Origin: Mansonella perstans
Lineage: Eukaryota; Nematoda; Chromadorea; Rhabditida; Onchocercidae
Assembly: GCA_037074765.1 (NCBI GenBank)
Contig: JBAMDO010000575.1
Coordinates: 620,001-684,000, forward strand
Reading direction: 5' to 3'
Length of the DNA stretch: 64,000 nucleotides
Made by a program: the position numbers and the translations under genes. Shown here one piece after another: positions 1 through 16,023 of the stretch. Positions within the stretch are counted from its first letter, which is position 1, and every line of letters starts with the position of its first letter. The notes under the pieces were generated by a model that did no database searches, had not been told where the DNA came from, and saw only the letters and a program-made list of their open reading frames with translations.

Positions 1-616
1 CCAGGTAATATGAGTGGACTAGATTAGATGTCAAACACCGAGACAATTAAGCAATCAATATAAATACTTGTTAGTGTTGCAACATTAGATGATGGAGAAA
101 ATATTTCCAATTAAGGAACTCGTCTAGCAATGATATGCACGATAAGCAAATATTCATAATTAAATTGAGATACATCATTTTAAAGAACAAAAGCAAGCAA
201 AAACAAAAGCATATTTCAAATGATTCAAGTTCTTTTTGCAATTTTTACAAAAACAATTTTAATGCCTGTAAATGATATGAGTGATATGTGATGGTCTATT
301 TACAACTAATTATACAGTCTTTTAGTAAATAATTGCAATATGAAAAATTACTAATTAGTTACAAAATATAAAACATATTTCCTGGTAATACTGGAAGTTA
401 AAAATTTGTAGCCTCTGAAGTTTCGGATTTTTTCAGAATTAAAAAACTAAAAAGAAACGTGAAAAATTTTGAGCTTTCTTTGAAAATTATGGTGTCTTAA
501 ATCAAAAAGCTTAAAAATCGACATGAATTATCATTATATCTGTCTGTAAAAAAAACATATAAGTTCTTCCCAGCTTAAATACTAATTTCTCATCTAGAAA
601 AAAAGCTATCAAAAAC
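1..616. other. AT-rich stretch downstream of cyld-1; no gene seen
   Basis: This is the region after the stop codon of the minus-strand CYLD gene. It is AT-rich with several A and T runs. I found no exon with convincing splice sites on either strand. It probably holds the CYLD 3' untranslated region and then intergenic DNA. Confidence 0.5.
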
Positions 617-3600
617 TTAGGAAAAAAAACGCGATAAACTAAGACCTTCATTTTTGTTCTCTTCATCTGTATAAAAACAAATATAGCAGTCACTTAATAA
701 GCGCATCAAATCTGAATCGCCTTCAACATCATTCGGCAAATGTCCTTCCCGATTAACACAATCACGAATTCGACACCAACCAGTATCACTCAACCAATTT
801 GGCATCTTTTCGCACAATTTCACCTGCATATATAAAAAAACGCCTTAATTTGATCTTTGAGCGTGAGGTCAATGTGAGGTTACTGGATTGTGGTAAACAA
901 ACTTGGATCTTACAAGCAGCTCGTACAAAGAATCAATAATTCAACAGAATTCATTCAATACCATTCGATATATTCCAAAACTTTTGAAGCAACACTCATT
1001 TACATTAATACTCCAACATTTGAGCCATTAATGATTCAAACTTCGGTTAGATATATAAAAATAATGAAGAACAGACAAACCCGTGGAACATTGTAGCCAT
1101 CAGAAAGTCCGACTCGATCGGCCATTGAGTCAAAAAACAGCCATTTATTGGTGTAAAGAGCATGCACGAACGCCACATAATGCGAAGTTTCAATGCAAAG
1201 AACAGATGCAAGTTGAAGCTTCTTTTGTGGTACCTGTGTACGTCGAGACAGTGACAAGGATGATGATGGCGAGAACGAATCATTGCTGGTGGACAACTGT
1301 TGTGGTTGATGATCCAACCCGTTGTGCGTTTTTTCATAACATATACCACAATATGTTACCTGAAATACAAATACTTTGCAAATTTTTCCTTTTTTGGAAA
1401 CCACAAAAGCATTTTAAACAATATAAAAGAGTTGAAAACGAATAAAATGTATATGAACATAGAAATAAGATTATTTTGAAGGTCATCCTTTCAGCGGAGA
1501 TATCGGAATCCTGATAACGGAGATACGTAACGCAAGGAAAAAATCTTTAGAAAGTTTCAAATTTTATTCAAAAATAAGCTCACCTCACCAATGAAAACTT
1601 CTTTTGTGAGAAAGCATTCAGGACACATCATATCTGCACATTTACCGCAATTTACACAGGGTCGTTTACCTGCAAATGCATCTCATAATGAGTTGTTAAT
1701 TCTATTTAATCAAAAGTATCATTTTCAAATATTATTTTCATGATTTAACCAAAAGTATAATTTTCATGATCATTTTCTTTTTGACTTAAAATAGAGCAAA
1801 TTTTGAAATATATGCAAGATTGAGCAATATTTATGAAGCTAATTATGTTCTCTTATGCGATACATAGTAGAAAAACTTTGACAGAGATCTTGAAATCGGA
1901 GACAAATTTAGAAAATGAAGGTTAAGCGAACATTAACTCAACAGATTAGTTTAAAAAAAAATTCATTTATTTTACATACTAAAGCAACTTACCTTCATAA
2001 ATCAGATGAGTAATATCTACTTCTTGAGGTGGAAATATTTTATCAAAAACTTTCTGCTGCCCATATCGTGGCAGTTGAAGGATCAGAATTTTTGGTTCCT
2101 GAAAGAAAGTTAATATCCCGAATTACAATGAAAAACAAGTTTTGCCAGCAGCAGCTTAACTGCTTTGCATGAAAGATTTGCAGAAATGGATTGAAGATAT
2201 TGATTTTCACATTAATATGCATATCTACTATCAGCCAAGTTTTCAACGACTTATAGAAAATAAACCAAAAAACCGGTAAACTGATCGGCTAACCACCTAA
2301 TTCACGATATGAAAATGATGAACGGAAAAATAAAGTCACAAAGAGCAAGAATATTACATGTCAATAATACACGCGTTTGGGGACAGCGTCCGCGCTTCCC
2401 CGCTATAATCCGCAGATTGGTAATAGGCGAACCACGGAGTCTCACTACTAATGTACAAAGTGCAACAATGCAAACCGAAACAAACTATACTATCTAAAAA
2501 ATGCTACAAACTAAAACTATGAAAGAGTAGATCGTTCCGTCCTTCATGTCCAATACAAGAAATTTCACAGATAATCCTTGATATTCTTGACTGAGATATT
2601 AAATTAAAAAATATTGGAAATCCAGAACAAGGAAACTTTTTTCCTTTGAAGTTTTAGATGTCTCGTGCTTGAATTAAATGTAAAGTGGAATTTAGAAGTC
2701 GTCAAAACAATCCATCCCTTTCTAGGAAAATAATTATTATTATCGAGTTACGAGTCGCACTTTAAATTCTTGAAAAAAGTGATGAAATGATTACTTACGA
2801 GAAATAAATTATTACTTACGAGAAATAAACTTACAAATGCAAACTGAATATTAGATGCAAAAAGTGATCTTTCGAGAAGTGTCTGTACACTGATAAGTCG
2901 ACGTTGTTCTTCGCTCCACAGGTCTTCTGTTATTAAGGGACATATATATGCCTGATTTGTTTTTCCATCTGTCGTATTTCTAAATAAATAAGGGCTCATT
3001 AAATTGATGATTCAAGAGACACAAATTTTTGGAATAAGCGAAAAAAATTACAGATCTAAGTATAATAGAGGCTAAAACAAGAAGAGAATCCGGAAACTAG
3101 ACTGAATTCATGGTCAGTAATCTTTAGAATTATATCGTCTCTAGCCAACGAAAAAAATTAAAATATTACCGCATTACAAGGAATGGTTCAACCCGCAATA
3201 CTGTATTGAATAAAGCATTTAGCAATTCTTCAGGATCCTTTTCGTCAGTTGTCAAACCTTTCATTTTAGGTAACAACACCTCCAATAAGCGCCGTAATTT
3301 TAACACGTGATCAGCTCGAACAAAGCAAAATCTGAATTAAGAATAATCTATGATTTTTTTGAAAGAATTTTAAATTAAGATTGAAGATTCAAGAACAAGA
3401 AATAACAGAAAAATTATCTATGAACAAACCTTCTCAACGGGTAAACAATTTCCGTTTTCAAAATATCAGTGACTTGTGTATGAATTGAATCTGCCTCAGT
3501 TTCGCACTTGCTATGCAGTATGCTGGAAAAAGTTACAAATTTGTCGAAAAGCTCAATATCTTCTCAGGAAAATGAGCTTTCACAACAAAAAAAAGAGAAA

Positions 3601-6600
3601 GAGTGATAGCTATATATCGGAAGAGGAAAAATTTTTACGTCAGAATGACGCTGAAAATGAAACTTCAAAATCAGAAAGCAGTTACAAGCACTATGCTAGC
3701 TCTTCTTGCCATTTGTATAGCTCTCGAACTTGCATGGACTGATATTACATTTGTAAATTCAGACATGAATACCTCAAATTACAATGCATTTCTCTAATAT
3801 CATTCATAACTTATAATACAAATTACCTGTCAAATGCCGAACATTGCGAAAACATGGCATAAAGTGTCGTATCGAGATAGCAACTGTTCCGGAAACCTTG
3901 GATTCCTTTCATGCGGCCAAGTAAGTTCTCGATATTTTTCACCGGTAAACACGGCCGAACTTCAATACCACTATCCATACTTCCGAAATTTGATGACACC
4001 ACTGAGTAAAAAAAAAAATGTTCGGAATTTAAAATTTTCTGGATGCAATATTTCTTGGAAAATCTATAAAAATGATAAAACTAAATAGGAAGTTAGTATA
4101 CTCGTTTTTGTTTCACGTTCGTTATTGCCTTCAAGCGCATCAGATAAAGCAAAACGATCATCAGATCGAAGCGCACAATATGGCACCAAAGCTATGGAAT
4201 CCAGACTAGCATTTGTAAAAACACCGGCTTTATGAGCATCTTCAAGTTGTACTTTATCCACCGTTCGCCAATCGTATGGCAAATTTCCTTCCTTTAAAAT
4301 AAAGAAACTAGTACTATTACCAAGAAAAACAAGAAAGGATATCTAATATTTTAGTGCAATTTGTAACAGCAATTTACAGTTCTTGGGATTTCACTCTTAA
4401 AAATTAACTCAACTCAATTTCAACATGATTTATATAGTTTTACTCACAATTTCAACGGCAACTAATCGATTGTGTTGGATTAACTCATTATTATTATTAT
4501 TAGAGATCCATTTAACAACACCACATCGTCGCTCATTTCGATAAAATATTTCGACGCATGATCCTACAAAAATCGATACTAAATTTTAATAGTTCGTCAA
4601 TCCTTCTTGCTGGTGAAAGTCGAGCGCTTGAAAAGTGTTTTAAATTAGGTTGAGTAGAGTGCAGAAGCTGATATACGTACATAAAATCAACCTAGCTCTG
4701 CCTATTCCGAATATTCCTTATTATTCCTAACTACAATAAATTAGAGAAATCTTAGACAAAATCAATTATGGCAGAGAGTTTAAAGAAACTAAATACGAAA
4801 TATCAAATTGGTTACAACATGTAAATTTTTTCATTACAAAATACACTTTCTAACTTTGTAATTTTACACTGTAACTTAAAGTAAATCTAAAAAAAAAAAG
4901 CATAAAGGATGAAAAACGAAAGTCTAAGCATTCTACCTATAGTAAATTGCGGTAACTCGGATGCGCCCTCATTTTCTTTTTTGTTAACCAAATTTTCGTT
5001 AACCAAAGATTTTAGTTGTAAAGAAGATATATCATCATGAATTTGGGTCGGTAATGATACTTTTTGCTGCTGCTGCGAGTCGTAGGTGTTATTTTCATCA
5101 CTATCCATATCCGATTCTTTCATGCATACCGATAACGGCAATAGACCTGCATGATTTGGTGCACAACGGAACAATTCGACATTTTCAAAATATCCTGTTC
5201 CACCACCTATTGCTTCATCCTGTAATATTCAATTCACAAGTTTTTTAAAAAATGAATGAAATGACGAATTTGAAAAGACCAAAATATTTATTATCACTTT
5301 ATCAGAATCACTTCCTATTTGAAGTAATTTGTTCTATTTAATAACGGTTTCATTCTGGTATGTGCAAGATCTTAAGCTTATTATCACTTATAACAGCTTT
5401 TCACATCTACGCATATATATTATTTTTTTTATGAGTATATGCACATACCATCCTGCTGACCGGTCAGCTTATGCGGTCACATACTATTTTGCAAAAAAAA
5501 AGATACAGCTTTAAATTTTAGGACAACTAAGAGATTTAACAAGAATTCTTCAAAATTAAAGAAAGAGTCAGATACTATCAGAATATGAAATAAAGAGTCC
5601 ACAAGGAATGACAGACAAATAGACAGATGTAACGCATACATATTGCACTTCTAACTCAAACCAGAATCATCAATTTTTTTCGCTTAAGAGAGATAAAATA
5701 TGCCAGTTATACAAAAACTTCTATTCGAATCTTTGAAAAATATCCTCCATTTTCTAAAGAAACTAAAGAAGACTAAAAAATTTTTGGTTTCTGGATAATT
5801 TTTATTTCATATGCTTTTACACGGAGGTGAAATTATGACGAAAATTTATAATGCGAGAAAAATTAAGTTACGGAATAAAATGGACTAACAAATTCAACTC
5901 CAACGTAGATATTCGAATGTCCACGCAGATAACCAATCCATCGAGCTGTTCCTCGACGCGGTATACCTAATGCATCGAACCAAACCACACGATTACCTTC
6001 CATTAATCCACCATCATTTGATTTCAACCTTAACTCGAACTTAAATTCTTTCCTTTTTAAGATTACCTCACAAAGACAAATATAAAACAATTTTAAAATT
6101 TTTTTCAAATTCTAGTGATCCTTCAAAATCTGCAAAAATTCCCGAATTTTAATGCATAACACAAAGTTACTTAATTGTAGTAATAATTTTAACTATTATT
6201 TAGAATTACAATATAAATATGTCCTCCGATAATTTATTTTTCCTGGATATATTTTGATTTTTTAGTATTCAAACCCTCGAAAATAGTAAAATAATCTAAC
6301 CTTACTGTTTCTGCAGCAACCGTAGATTTTGCCGGTATAGTTCCCGATAAATTACAAGACGGATCCTTCAGAAATGATGTTCCTAATGATACATTATCAT
6401 ATTGAGGTTTTTTCGATAATGAAACCGTATTAATATCAGCCTTTTTTTGCAACTGATGGCCTTGATTAGCATCCATGCTCATACAACTAAACGAGTTTGA
6501 TTAATTCAAGAATTTTTAATGATGTAAAGACGCACATCATACTTCAACAGAAATCTCTGTCTCATTGTCATCGTTCTAGCCAAACGATCAAAGCATAGAA

Positions 6601-9600
6601 CAAAAAAAGTCAATTAAAAATCAGGCTACAAAAGTGTCAGTTAATTACTCATCAGAAGAACAGAACACATACACTTCATCCATGTTATTCACCATAAATC
6701 TGTCCACGGCTGATGAAACAGAAGATGCTCTATAATTTGGTGGCGCTTGGCTATGATTGCCTGCTGCTGGTACAATTCGTATGGGAATTTCTCGAACCAC
6801 CGCATGATTGGAAGAAATATTACTGTTATTGCTATTACTTTCGAAACGAGTTATGGGGATAATAATGTCTTCACCTTGAGTTGCTGAAGTTGACACAGGA
6901 ACGTTGACAATTTCACGTTCTCTCCACCTGAAACCAGAGTTGAAATTTATTTATTTTTTGTACTGATTCAGAACAATTAAACTTTCAAAAAAAATTATTC
7001 AATATTCACAAAATTTATTTACATTGCTAAGAAATAAAATTTGCAAAAACTTGAAATGATAAAGAAATCCGATGAACTTGCCGTAATGTCGAATAATCGT
7101 CAGGACAATGATCCGAATGTGATGGAAAGCCATAAACAGGAAACGCCGGGTCTTCATCTAAAATTACGCTTCGTGGATTTCTCAGACGATCGCCACTTAC
7201 CAGAACAGCTCCATTATGAGGGGCAGAAAATAATCGTCGACCTTTGAAAAATCCATCCATATTTCCAACAGCACTCTGCAATTTAAATTAATTTATTTTA
7301 AAAATGGAAGCAGCCAATCTTTCTCTCCATATCCCAACTTCAAAATCTTACTTTACTTAGCTCAAACTCTAACTAATAAATTCATTCCCTCTTTACCATC
7401 TTCCTGACTTTTGTACGTTGTAATTTCCAACACTGTATCAGTTGTTGTATCATGCCAAAAACTCTAACTAGATTAATTAGAGTTAATTGAGAATTATTGA
7501 GAATTATTGATGATATACGATCATAATTTAAAGTGATGGAAAGATTTACGATATTACTAAAGTATAAAATTCTAAAATTAGTAAATAAAAACAAAAATAA
7601 AATTCCAAGAATTTTTTAAAATACAAATTATAAATGAAAAGCAAGCAGAATTATATGATTTCATTGGGAAGAGAAAGCTCAATGATCCATTTCCGGAAGA
7701 AATATTGGATGACACTGCACTGGGATAGTGGAATCGCAGGAATAGAACGAATGAAAGTTCAGTTCTAGTCATAGAGTACCACCATTCTGCCTTTATAGCT
7801 AAAACTGGTAGCAAGCAGTTGGGTGACAAAAATCAATCAAAAACACACATAGAACGAACAATCATTTATTTAACACAATGCATATATGATCATTAAATAA
7901 TGGACTCATTTGAAGAGATGACAGAAAATTAATCAGCTGAATTTTAATGTCAACGAATAAATTTCGAAATTTACAAGAAAACTGCACAAACTTGAGAATA
8001 AGCATCATTTTAAGGTTATATGAACAAAAATCCTTCTTCTCACTTTCTTCAATTATATTTTCATCTCTAATTCCAGAATTTTTTTTTCAACAATACGAAA
8101 ACTAATTCTCAATTTTTTTTCAGTCTAAATTTGAGAAAAAAGTTTTATTTTACTTTTACTACTAAATCAATCAATTCCAACACTCAGTAACCATTAACCG
8201 CAAAAACAGCTGATTTTGTTGTAGTGAAGTAAACAGAAGATAGGCAATGAAGTGAACTGAATAACTCATCATACATCAACTCTGCCGACACAGCACTTTC
8301 TCTGTCATTCATCTCGTTCGTTCTCATTTTTTTAAAATAATCTCAATAAAACTAATCTTTTCTCTAACCACAATCATCTGTTGGAGAAAAGTATTAGAAA
8401 AACAAATGATAAGGAAGAAATGGAAATATTAAAAACAAAAATATTATGATTATATTGTTCCTGGAAAAATGAAAGATAAAACAAAAGTTGTAATACTGTG
8501 ATATTTATTGAAATCATAAGAAAGATCTCAACAAAAAGTAGACGTAACCATTGCATGAAAAGCAATGATACAAGCAGTTACTAAAAAGCTTTGAAAGAAA
8601 TGTAGGAATTTCCAAAAATTTTATTTCAAATTCGAATTAAGAAATTGAAAAAGAAAAATCTCTATAAAGAATCGAAGAGAAGAAAATAACAGTAAATAAT
8701 TCACAGATAAAATAACTACATATCAAAAAAATTCTACATCACAATTAAAGCAATTGTAAATTGCGATTCATCGAGATCCAATTGATGGATTAAATTTGAC
8801 GGTGTGGGCGATTATTTTAGTCGTAGATGACTAATCAATACAACATCTGTTGTACTAAGAGACAAACTACTCTGGACGACTAAAGAATTTTGATTACTCA
8901 AGGATTTCTTGGAATTGAAATCTACTGTTTTCAAACTGATTAGTGAAATCATTACATACATGATTTTAAATTCATTAATCAAATAATTACTTAGAACACT
9001 ACAACTCTTAATTACTATTTCTTCATAACTAAAAATAATGACTCAATGGCGATCATTGCAAAACTGCTTAATTGATCATTTTTTCTAACCACTATTCAAA
9101 TTTACATTACAATACGGAATCAGTGTTTCCGAAAAGAAAGAGAAAGAGAAACAGGGGAAAAACGAAGCGGGGAAACAGGTTTTCGAATTTTTCGATTTTC
9201 ACAGGTAACTAAAAACTAGTTTGAGGTTGAATTTGCATGTGTGAATATGTGAATCAGTACAGATTCAGATCATAGCAATATATTACTCTTTGCTAGATAG
9301 TTTAACAAATGGGTAACAAACAAAATGAAATCACACTGAAATTACGAAACGTGTTAAAAAGCGAATTTTTGAAATTTTATGGAAGGTAGAATTTTTATTA
9401 TATTTTAAGATAAGATGAAAAAATGAATTATAGTAAAAATCATTTTAGATTTCAAGTTAAATAACTTTATTATCAATTTTATTATAATTCATCAAGATAT
9501 TCAGTAGAAGTTCGCAATTATAAAGATACAATTACATTTAAAGTTTTCAATCAGAAGTCAAAGATTTTTTATCACAAGTCAAAAGATTTTTTCAATTTGT

Positions 9601-12192
9601 GAAGAGTTATTAAAAATTGTGGATTGTTTTGCAAATTCATATCAAATAATTGTTCTAAAAGACCAAAATGTATTCAGTGATATCACATTTAATTTTGCGG
9701 GATATATCAACCTTTCCTCAGTTCTATTTCGATTAATGTTCTTTTCGTGATCTGATAATTCTCAAAAATATAACTTAAAGCCAATATTAATCATTATTTT
9801 ATGCTACGATACAAATAAAAATGATAATTGAATAACCTAAAATCTCCATTTTTCCTGCTTGTAACAAAGTATTATTGTGGTGTAATGATATAATATAGAA
9901 CACTACAGAACAAAAAAAAAAAAAACATCCTTACTTCAAGAAGTATACCAAACAGGAATCCACTATTCGGAAAGGGTTCACCAAACCATTCTACCCAGCC
10001 TAGCTTGAAACAGCTTTCAAGCACTCGAGTTTCGTCGGTTTCGCGGTTGAGCTGAAAATATTTTGAATGAAAGAAGGTCTGAATTAATAAATTTTGGAAA
10101 ATTTAACAAGCAGTAACTTTGAAATAGGAATTTGATTGTACAAAAATCTCAAGAAACGTTCACTTTCTGTTAACATAGCTTTTCTTAACACATAAGTGCT
10201 AATCAACGATTTTCCCTTAAATTAACAGAACTGCTTGCTCTTATTCACCACAGCATGCTTTCTAGCAGTAAAGCAATAAGCTGACTATTACCTTTCAATT
10301 CAACTATTCATTACACCATCCATACTATAGATCATCTACTTCTCTCATGTATACAAACAACAATTTACCCACTAAAATTTCTGAATGTAAACGATTGCTT
10401 AACCTTAGCTCGTATCGCAATGATAGATTCTATATCAAGCCCGATGAAAAAACTTTCATTAAACAAATATTTTCAACGACTAAAAACCCAAACCTGTACT
10501 AACACGCGATCCCCTACGCTTAACTGGCTTACAAAATTAAACAAATCAGAATACTGATGAAAACGAAATCGGATTTCGATGTCACTAACTGCTTTCAATA
10601 ACGAAGTTTCAAAATCTGTCAACAAAGCAACCTGAAAATCATAAAAACATTAAAAAGCTAATATTATAAGATCTTACAATTACAATATAAAACTTAAGTT
10701 CGCACAAAACGATTTGCAATATCATACCGAATTAATTAGTAAACTTTTAAGAATAAGAAGCAAAAGCCTTTGTTTACAATTCCACTATAGAATTTAGAAA
10801 CTAGAAAAAAAAATTTTAATTAATAGATCAATGGAAAGTTAAAAAAAAACCTTTGTCGTAGATACTCGTAAATAAACATCACCGAATTCAAGACATGTCA
10901 TAAATAAAGTGTCTCTAGTAGATGAATTTTTTGTTTCGTTATGTATATCAGTGAAACGCTGTACCGGCAAATCGTTTTCCGTTACGGATCGTAATAAATG
11001 GCCCCTTCCTACCTAAAAAACATTCAAATGCAAGATGAATGAAATTACAAACGAAATTTATGAAATTACAAATATCGACACTAATTTAAGTGCCCGTATT
11101 GCCTACTGCCAAAACTGCTCAATTAAAAATTAAGTAATTACAGATGTTGCCTCAATTACTTATAAAAGTTTCAGAAACCTGAAATATCTGCAAAGATTTT
11201 TGCAAATTACAAAAAAAATATTTTTGCAATAGTATTAACGGACACGAAAAATGAGCCTGTATTCACTTAAAAAAAATTTCGTCAAAGTACGAAAAGTTCG
11301 TGAACAAATAGGTAACCTAACTACTAAAAAGCTTGGTAATTTTGATTGGAAATATAAACTACTACAAAGTCAAATGATTTTTCAAGAAAAAAGTTTGTAT
11401 AGTTTCATTTAGAGAATGATCTTTTTAATTGCAATTTAAATGTTAAAATATTAAATTAATAATGAAGAAGTCTGGAATATCTCCAGTACATTGAAAAAAG
11501 CTTTATATTTTAAACAAATAGTGAAAAAAAAAACCTTAATATTAGCATAAAATCGTTTCAGCCTTCGATCATACAATTTACCATCACAGTTTTCAAGTAA
11601 CAACGATGTGATTAAAGATGTAGTTAAAATACGGCGACCAGTATCGTTTGTCATTACTTTCGGAACATTTGGCAAATCCAGTGTTTTCTCAAATCTATTA
11701 ATGTAATATGTATTCACAGTAGGAAAATTTTCAAGGATTCAAAACTTTGTTAAAGCATCAAAAGTACACTAAGAAACATATCTGAGTTACAAGATATATA
11801 TTACATTTATCAAACATATATCAAGAAAAAACAATTTAAAGCTTAATTTTTCGTTCTTTTAATCTTTCAGAAAGCAACCATGCATAAAGTACAAGCTTAG
11901 TTCTGACCCAAAGATGTTTGATTAATTCTTATATTCTTCAGCGATGACTTTTACTATAATAACTTTATGAAGTTTCAAAGTCACGCCAAACTGATCTAAT
12001 GCCAACCATTAACGGCAATGATATTTTTAATTAAAAAAAAACAAAAAAAACAAAAAAAAACTCTTTTTTTAAAATCAAAACCTTGAATGATCATTCTGCC
12101 ACGTGGTTGCTGATGATAACGGCTTCTTCAGCAAATCACCAAATGGTATTTTTGGTTCCGTGATAAGTGTAATATGATAATCCGATGTAATG
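617..12192 (-). CDS. cyld-1: CYLD-type deubiquitinase (CAP-Gly domains plus USP domain), 5' end not found
   Basis: CYLD removes Lys63-linked and linear ubiquitin chains from signalling proteins. Coding exons on the minus strand, 5' to 3': 12192-12082, 11694-11535, 11012-10851, 10631-10494, 10051-9935, 7275 to about 7078, 6927-6649, 6486-6306, 6039-5890, 5219-4937, 4563-4448, 4291-4102, 4001-3827, 3522-3430, 3331-3170, 2979-2835, 2098-1993, 1669-1584, 1359-1081, 823-617. Three CAP-Gly-like units are visible: VGDRVLVQ to GFFKGRRLFSAP, GNRVVWFD to GYFENVELFRC, and RRCGVVKWI. The USP domain keeps the catalytic Cys in RNSCYLDTTLY (codon 3880-3882), the His in ETSHYVAFV and the Asp in FFDSMADR. A Cys-rich insert, CVNCGKCADMMCPEC, matches the CYLD B-box position. 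Phases agree at every junction except 7078/6927, where a frame gap remains. The first exon was not found. Confidence 0.9.
2379..2401. other. GC-rich hairpin inside a cyld-1 intron
   Basis: Within the intron between exons 2835-2979 and 1993-2098 lies a GC-rich island. It contains a 9-bp inverted repeat (GGGGA with one bulged C, then AGCG, pairing with CGCT and TCCCC) around the 4-base loop TCCG. The surrounding DNA is very AT-rich, so the stem stands out. It could be part of a structured intronic RNA, or chance. Confidence 0.3.
2793..2834 (-). repeat. Tandem repeat giving three GTAAGT donors to one cyld-1 exon
   Basis: A roughly 20-bp unit is repeated next to the 3' end of the exon 2979-2835. 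On the minus strand this creates three GTAAGT donors, starting at 2834, 2819 and 2798. All three lie in the same open frame, so use of the second or third would add 5 or 12 residues. The innermost donor joins cleanly to the next exon and gives the family-like QFAFEPKILIL. Confidence 0.75.
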
Positions 12193-13200
12193 CTGTAATA
12201 TTTCTTCAAATTATTATTTAAATTAAATATTTTCATCTAATCTTAGCCATAAAAAATCGAGTTCAGTGAATTATTTGAAACTATTCAAATCGATCATTTT
12301 ACTTCAACCACTGACTTGTACGATGCAATTAAAACTAACTAGACGATAACAATTCAATAACTGCTTATAAAATCACCCTATGCTCTTTTACATAAATCTG
12401 AAATATGGAATAACATTTTTGTTTCAGTATTCACATTCAAACTTCTTTACATAAATACTCAGATCTACAATACTTTAAGTGTACACATCTTTGCTATGTC
12501 AAAAGACATGTCTTAGTACTAATTTCATTCAAATTTTTGAAACGAAATTTATAACTTCTTTTCACTTATTTATTCATTCTCTTAATGCAACAGCATACAG
12601 GTATGGTACTTATCTATTTAATTGGATGTCATTGTAAGAACATGTTTCGCTTATTCCAATAATATGAAATTTACCAATTAACATTAATTAAGAAAAACTG
12701 AAGGAATGAATAAGAACCGTAAGATTTACCCGCCGGCCCGTGGAATACCTATTAATTGGTCAATCAGTTGGAATTAATTTGTTTTTTAATTTTATATATT
12801 AGAGTTTGTTTTGCATCGTCTCTGATGTTTTTTTTGGAAAGTTTTTAGATGAATTATGCTTTTTTTGGTGGAATTCATAGATTAACAAGATTCAGAAGTT
12901 TTGCAATAAATAATTAAAATTGACTGAAATATTGCTGAAATTTATGGGTTAACAATAAGTAACAATATTTCTGTCACAGTGTATTATTGTGAATTAAGGA
13001 TTTTCGGAGAATGAAACTCTGAACAATGTGAAATAAGTGAGAAATTGAATGAATGCAAGACTTGTTGATAAGCAAAGCTTACATAATTAATTAAAATTAG
13101 TAACTTGGTTAATTGATCGGAATTTAACTTTTCAAAAGTTCGAAATAATGCTTATTGCTGGAATATTTGCAGTATGAATAAAAGGTTTTGGTAGTTAGCT
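12193..13200. promoter_or_regulatory. Divergent intergenic region between cyld-1 and coq-5
   Basis: The two genes point away from each other across about 1 kb, so this region should hold both promoters, the missing first CYLD exon or exons, and any trans-splice sites. I tried candidate 5' exons on the minus strand (near 12300, 12390 and 12740). Each failed on phase, an in-frame stop or the lack of an ATG. No clear TATA or initiator element was identified. Confidence 0.4.
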
Positions 13201-15703
<2,503 letters not shown>

Positions 15704-16023
15704 CAAAGTTTTAGCCATTTCTGTATTTCATTGTTCCACGATTTATTTCGCATGTTTACTTATGACATAAAAAAATTTTCTGAATGTGATCTGTGTGCCC
15801 ATATTTGGTACTGTACATTTTACCAATTATTTACTTGTTATTATTCTTGTCTGAACAAATTTTCTTCGTTGTTAGAATTTCAGGATTCAATTTTACTGAT
15901 TAGGAATATTCTCATGATGAGAATGTTAGTTTTTTAATACAATCTTTTTATGTGGATTATTGCATGCTGATGTTGTGAAACTGTAGCAGAATGCAGATTG
16001 CATGGTTGGACTAAAACATTGAG
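15704..16023 (+). promoter_or_regulatory. Short spacer between coq-5 and POLDIP2 with possible trans-splice acceptors
   Basis: Only 320 bases separate the coq-5 stop from the POLDIP2 start, on the same strand. Acceptor-like AG sites end at 15989 (after CTGTAG) and 15996, about 30 bases before the ATG at 16024. The spacing fits a nematode operon in which the second gene receives a spliced leader, but a separate promoter cannot be excluded. Confidence 0.4.

Noticed and set aside
2309..2497. Plus-strand 62-codon frame in a CYLD intron
   Set aside because: No acceptor or leader site precedes it, it is rich in Arg, Thr and Asn without a pattern, and it coincides with the GC-rich hairpin island.
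7078..7275. Use of the internal GTAAGT donor in the CYLD exon
   Set aside because: It would cut the CAP-Gly domain inside its last conserved strand and does not match the phase of the next exon.
12745..12790. Candidate first CYLD exon ending IPRAGG
   Set aside because: It ends in the right phase, but an in-frame stop lies close upstream with no ATG or acceptor between.
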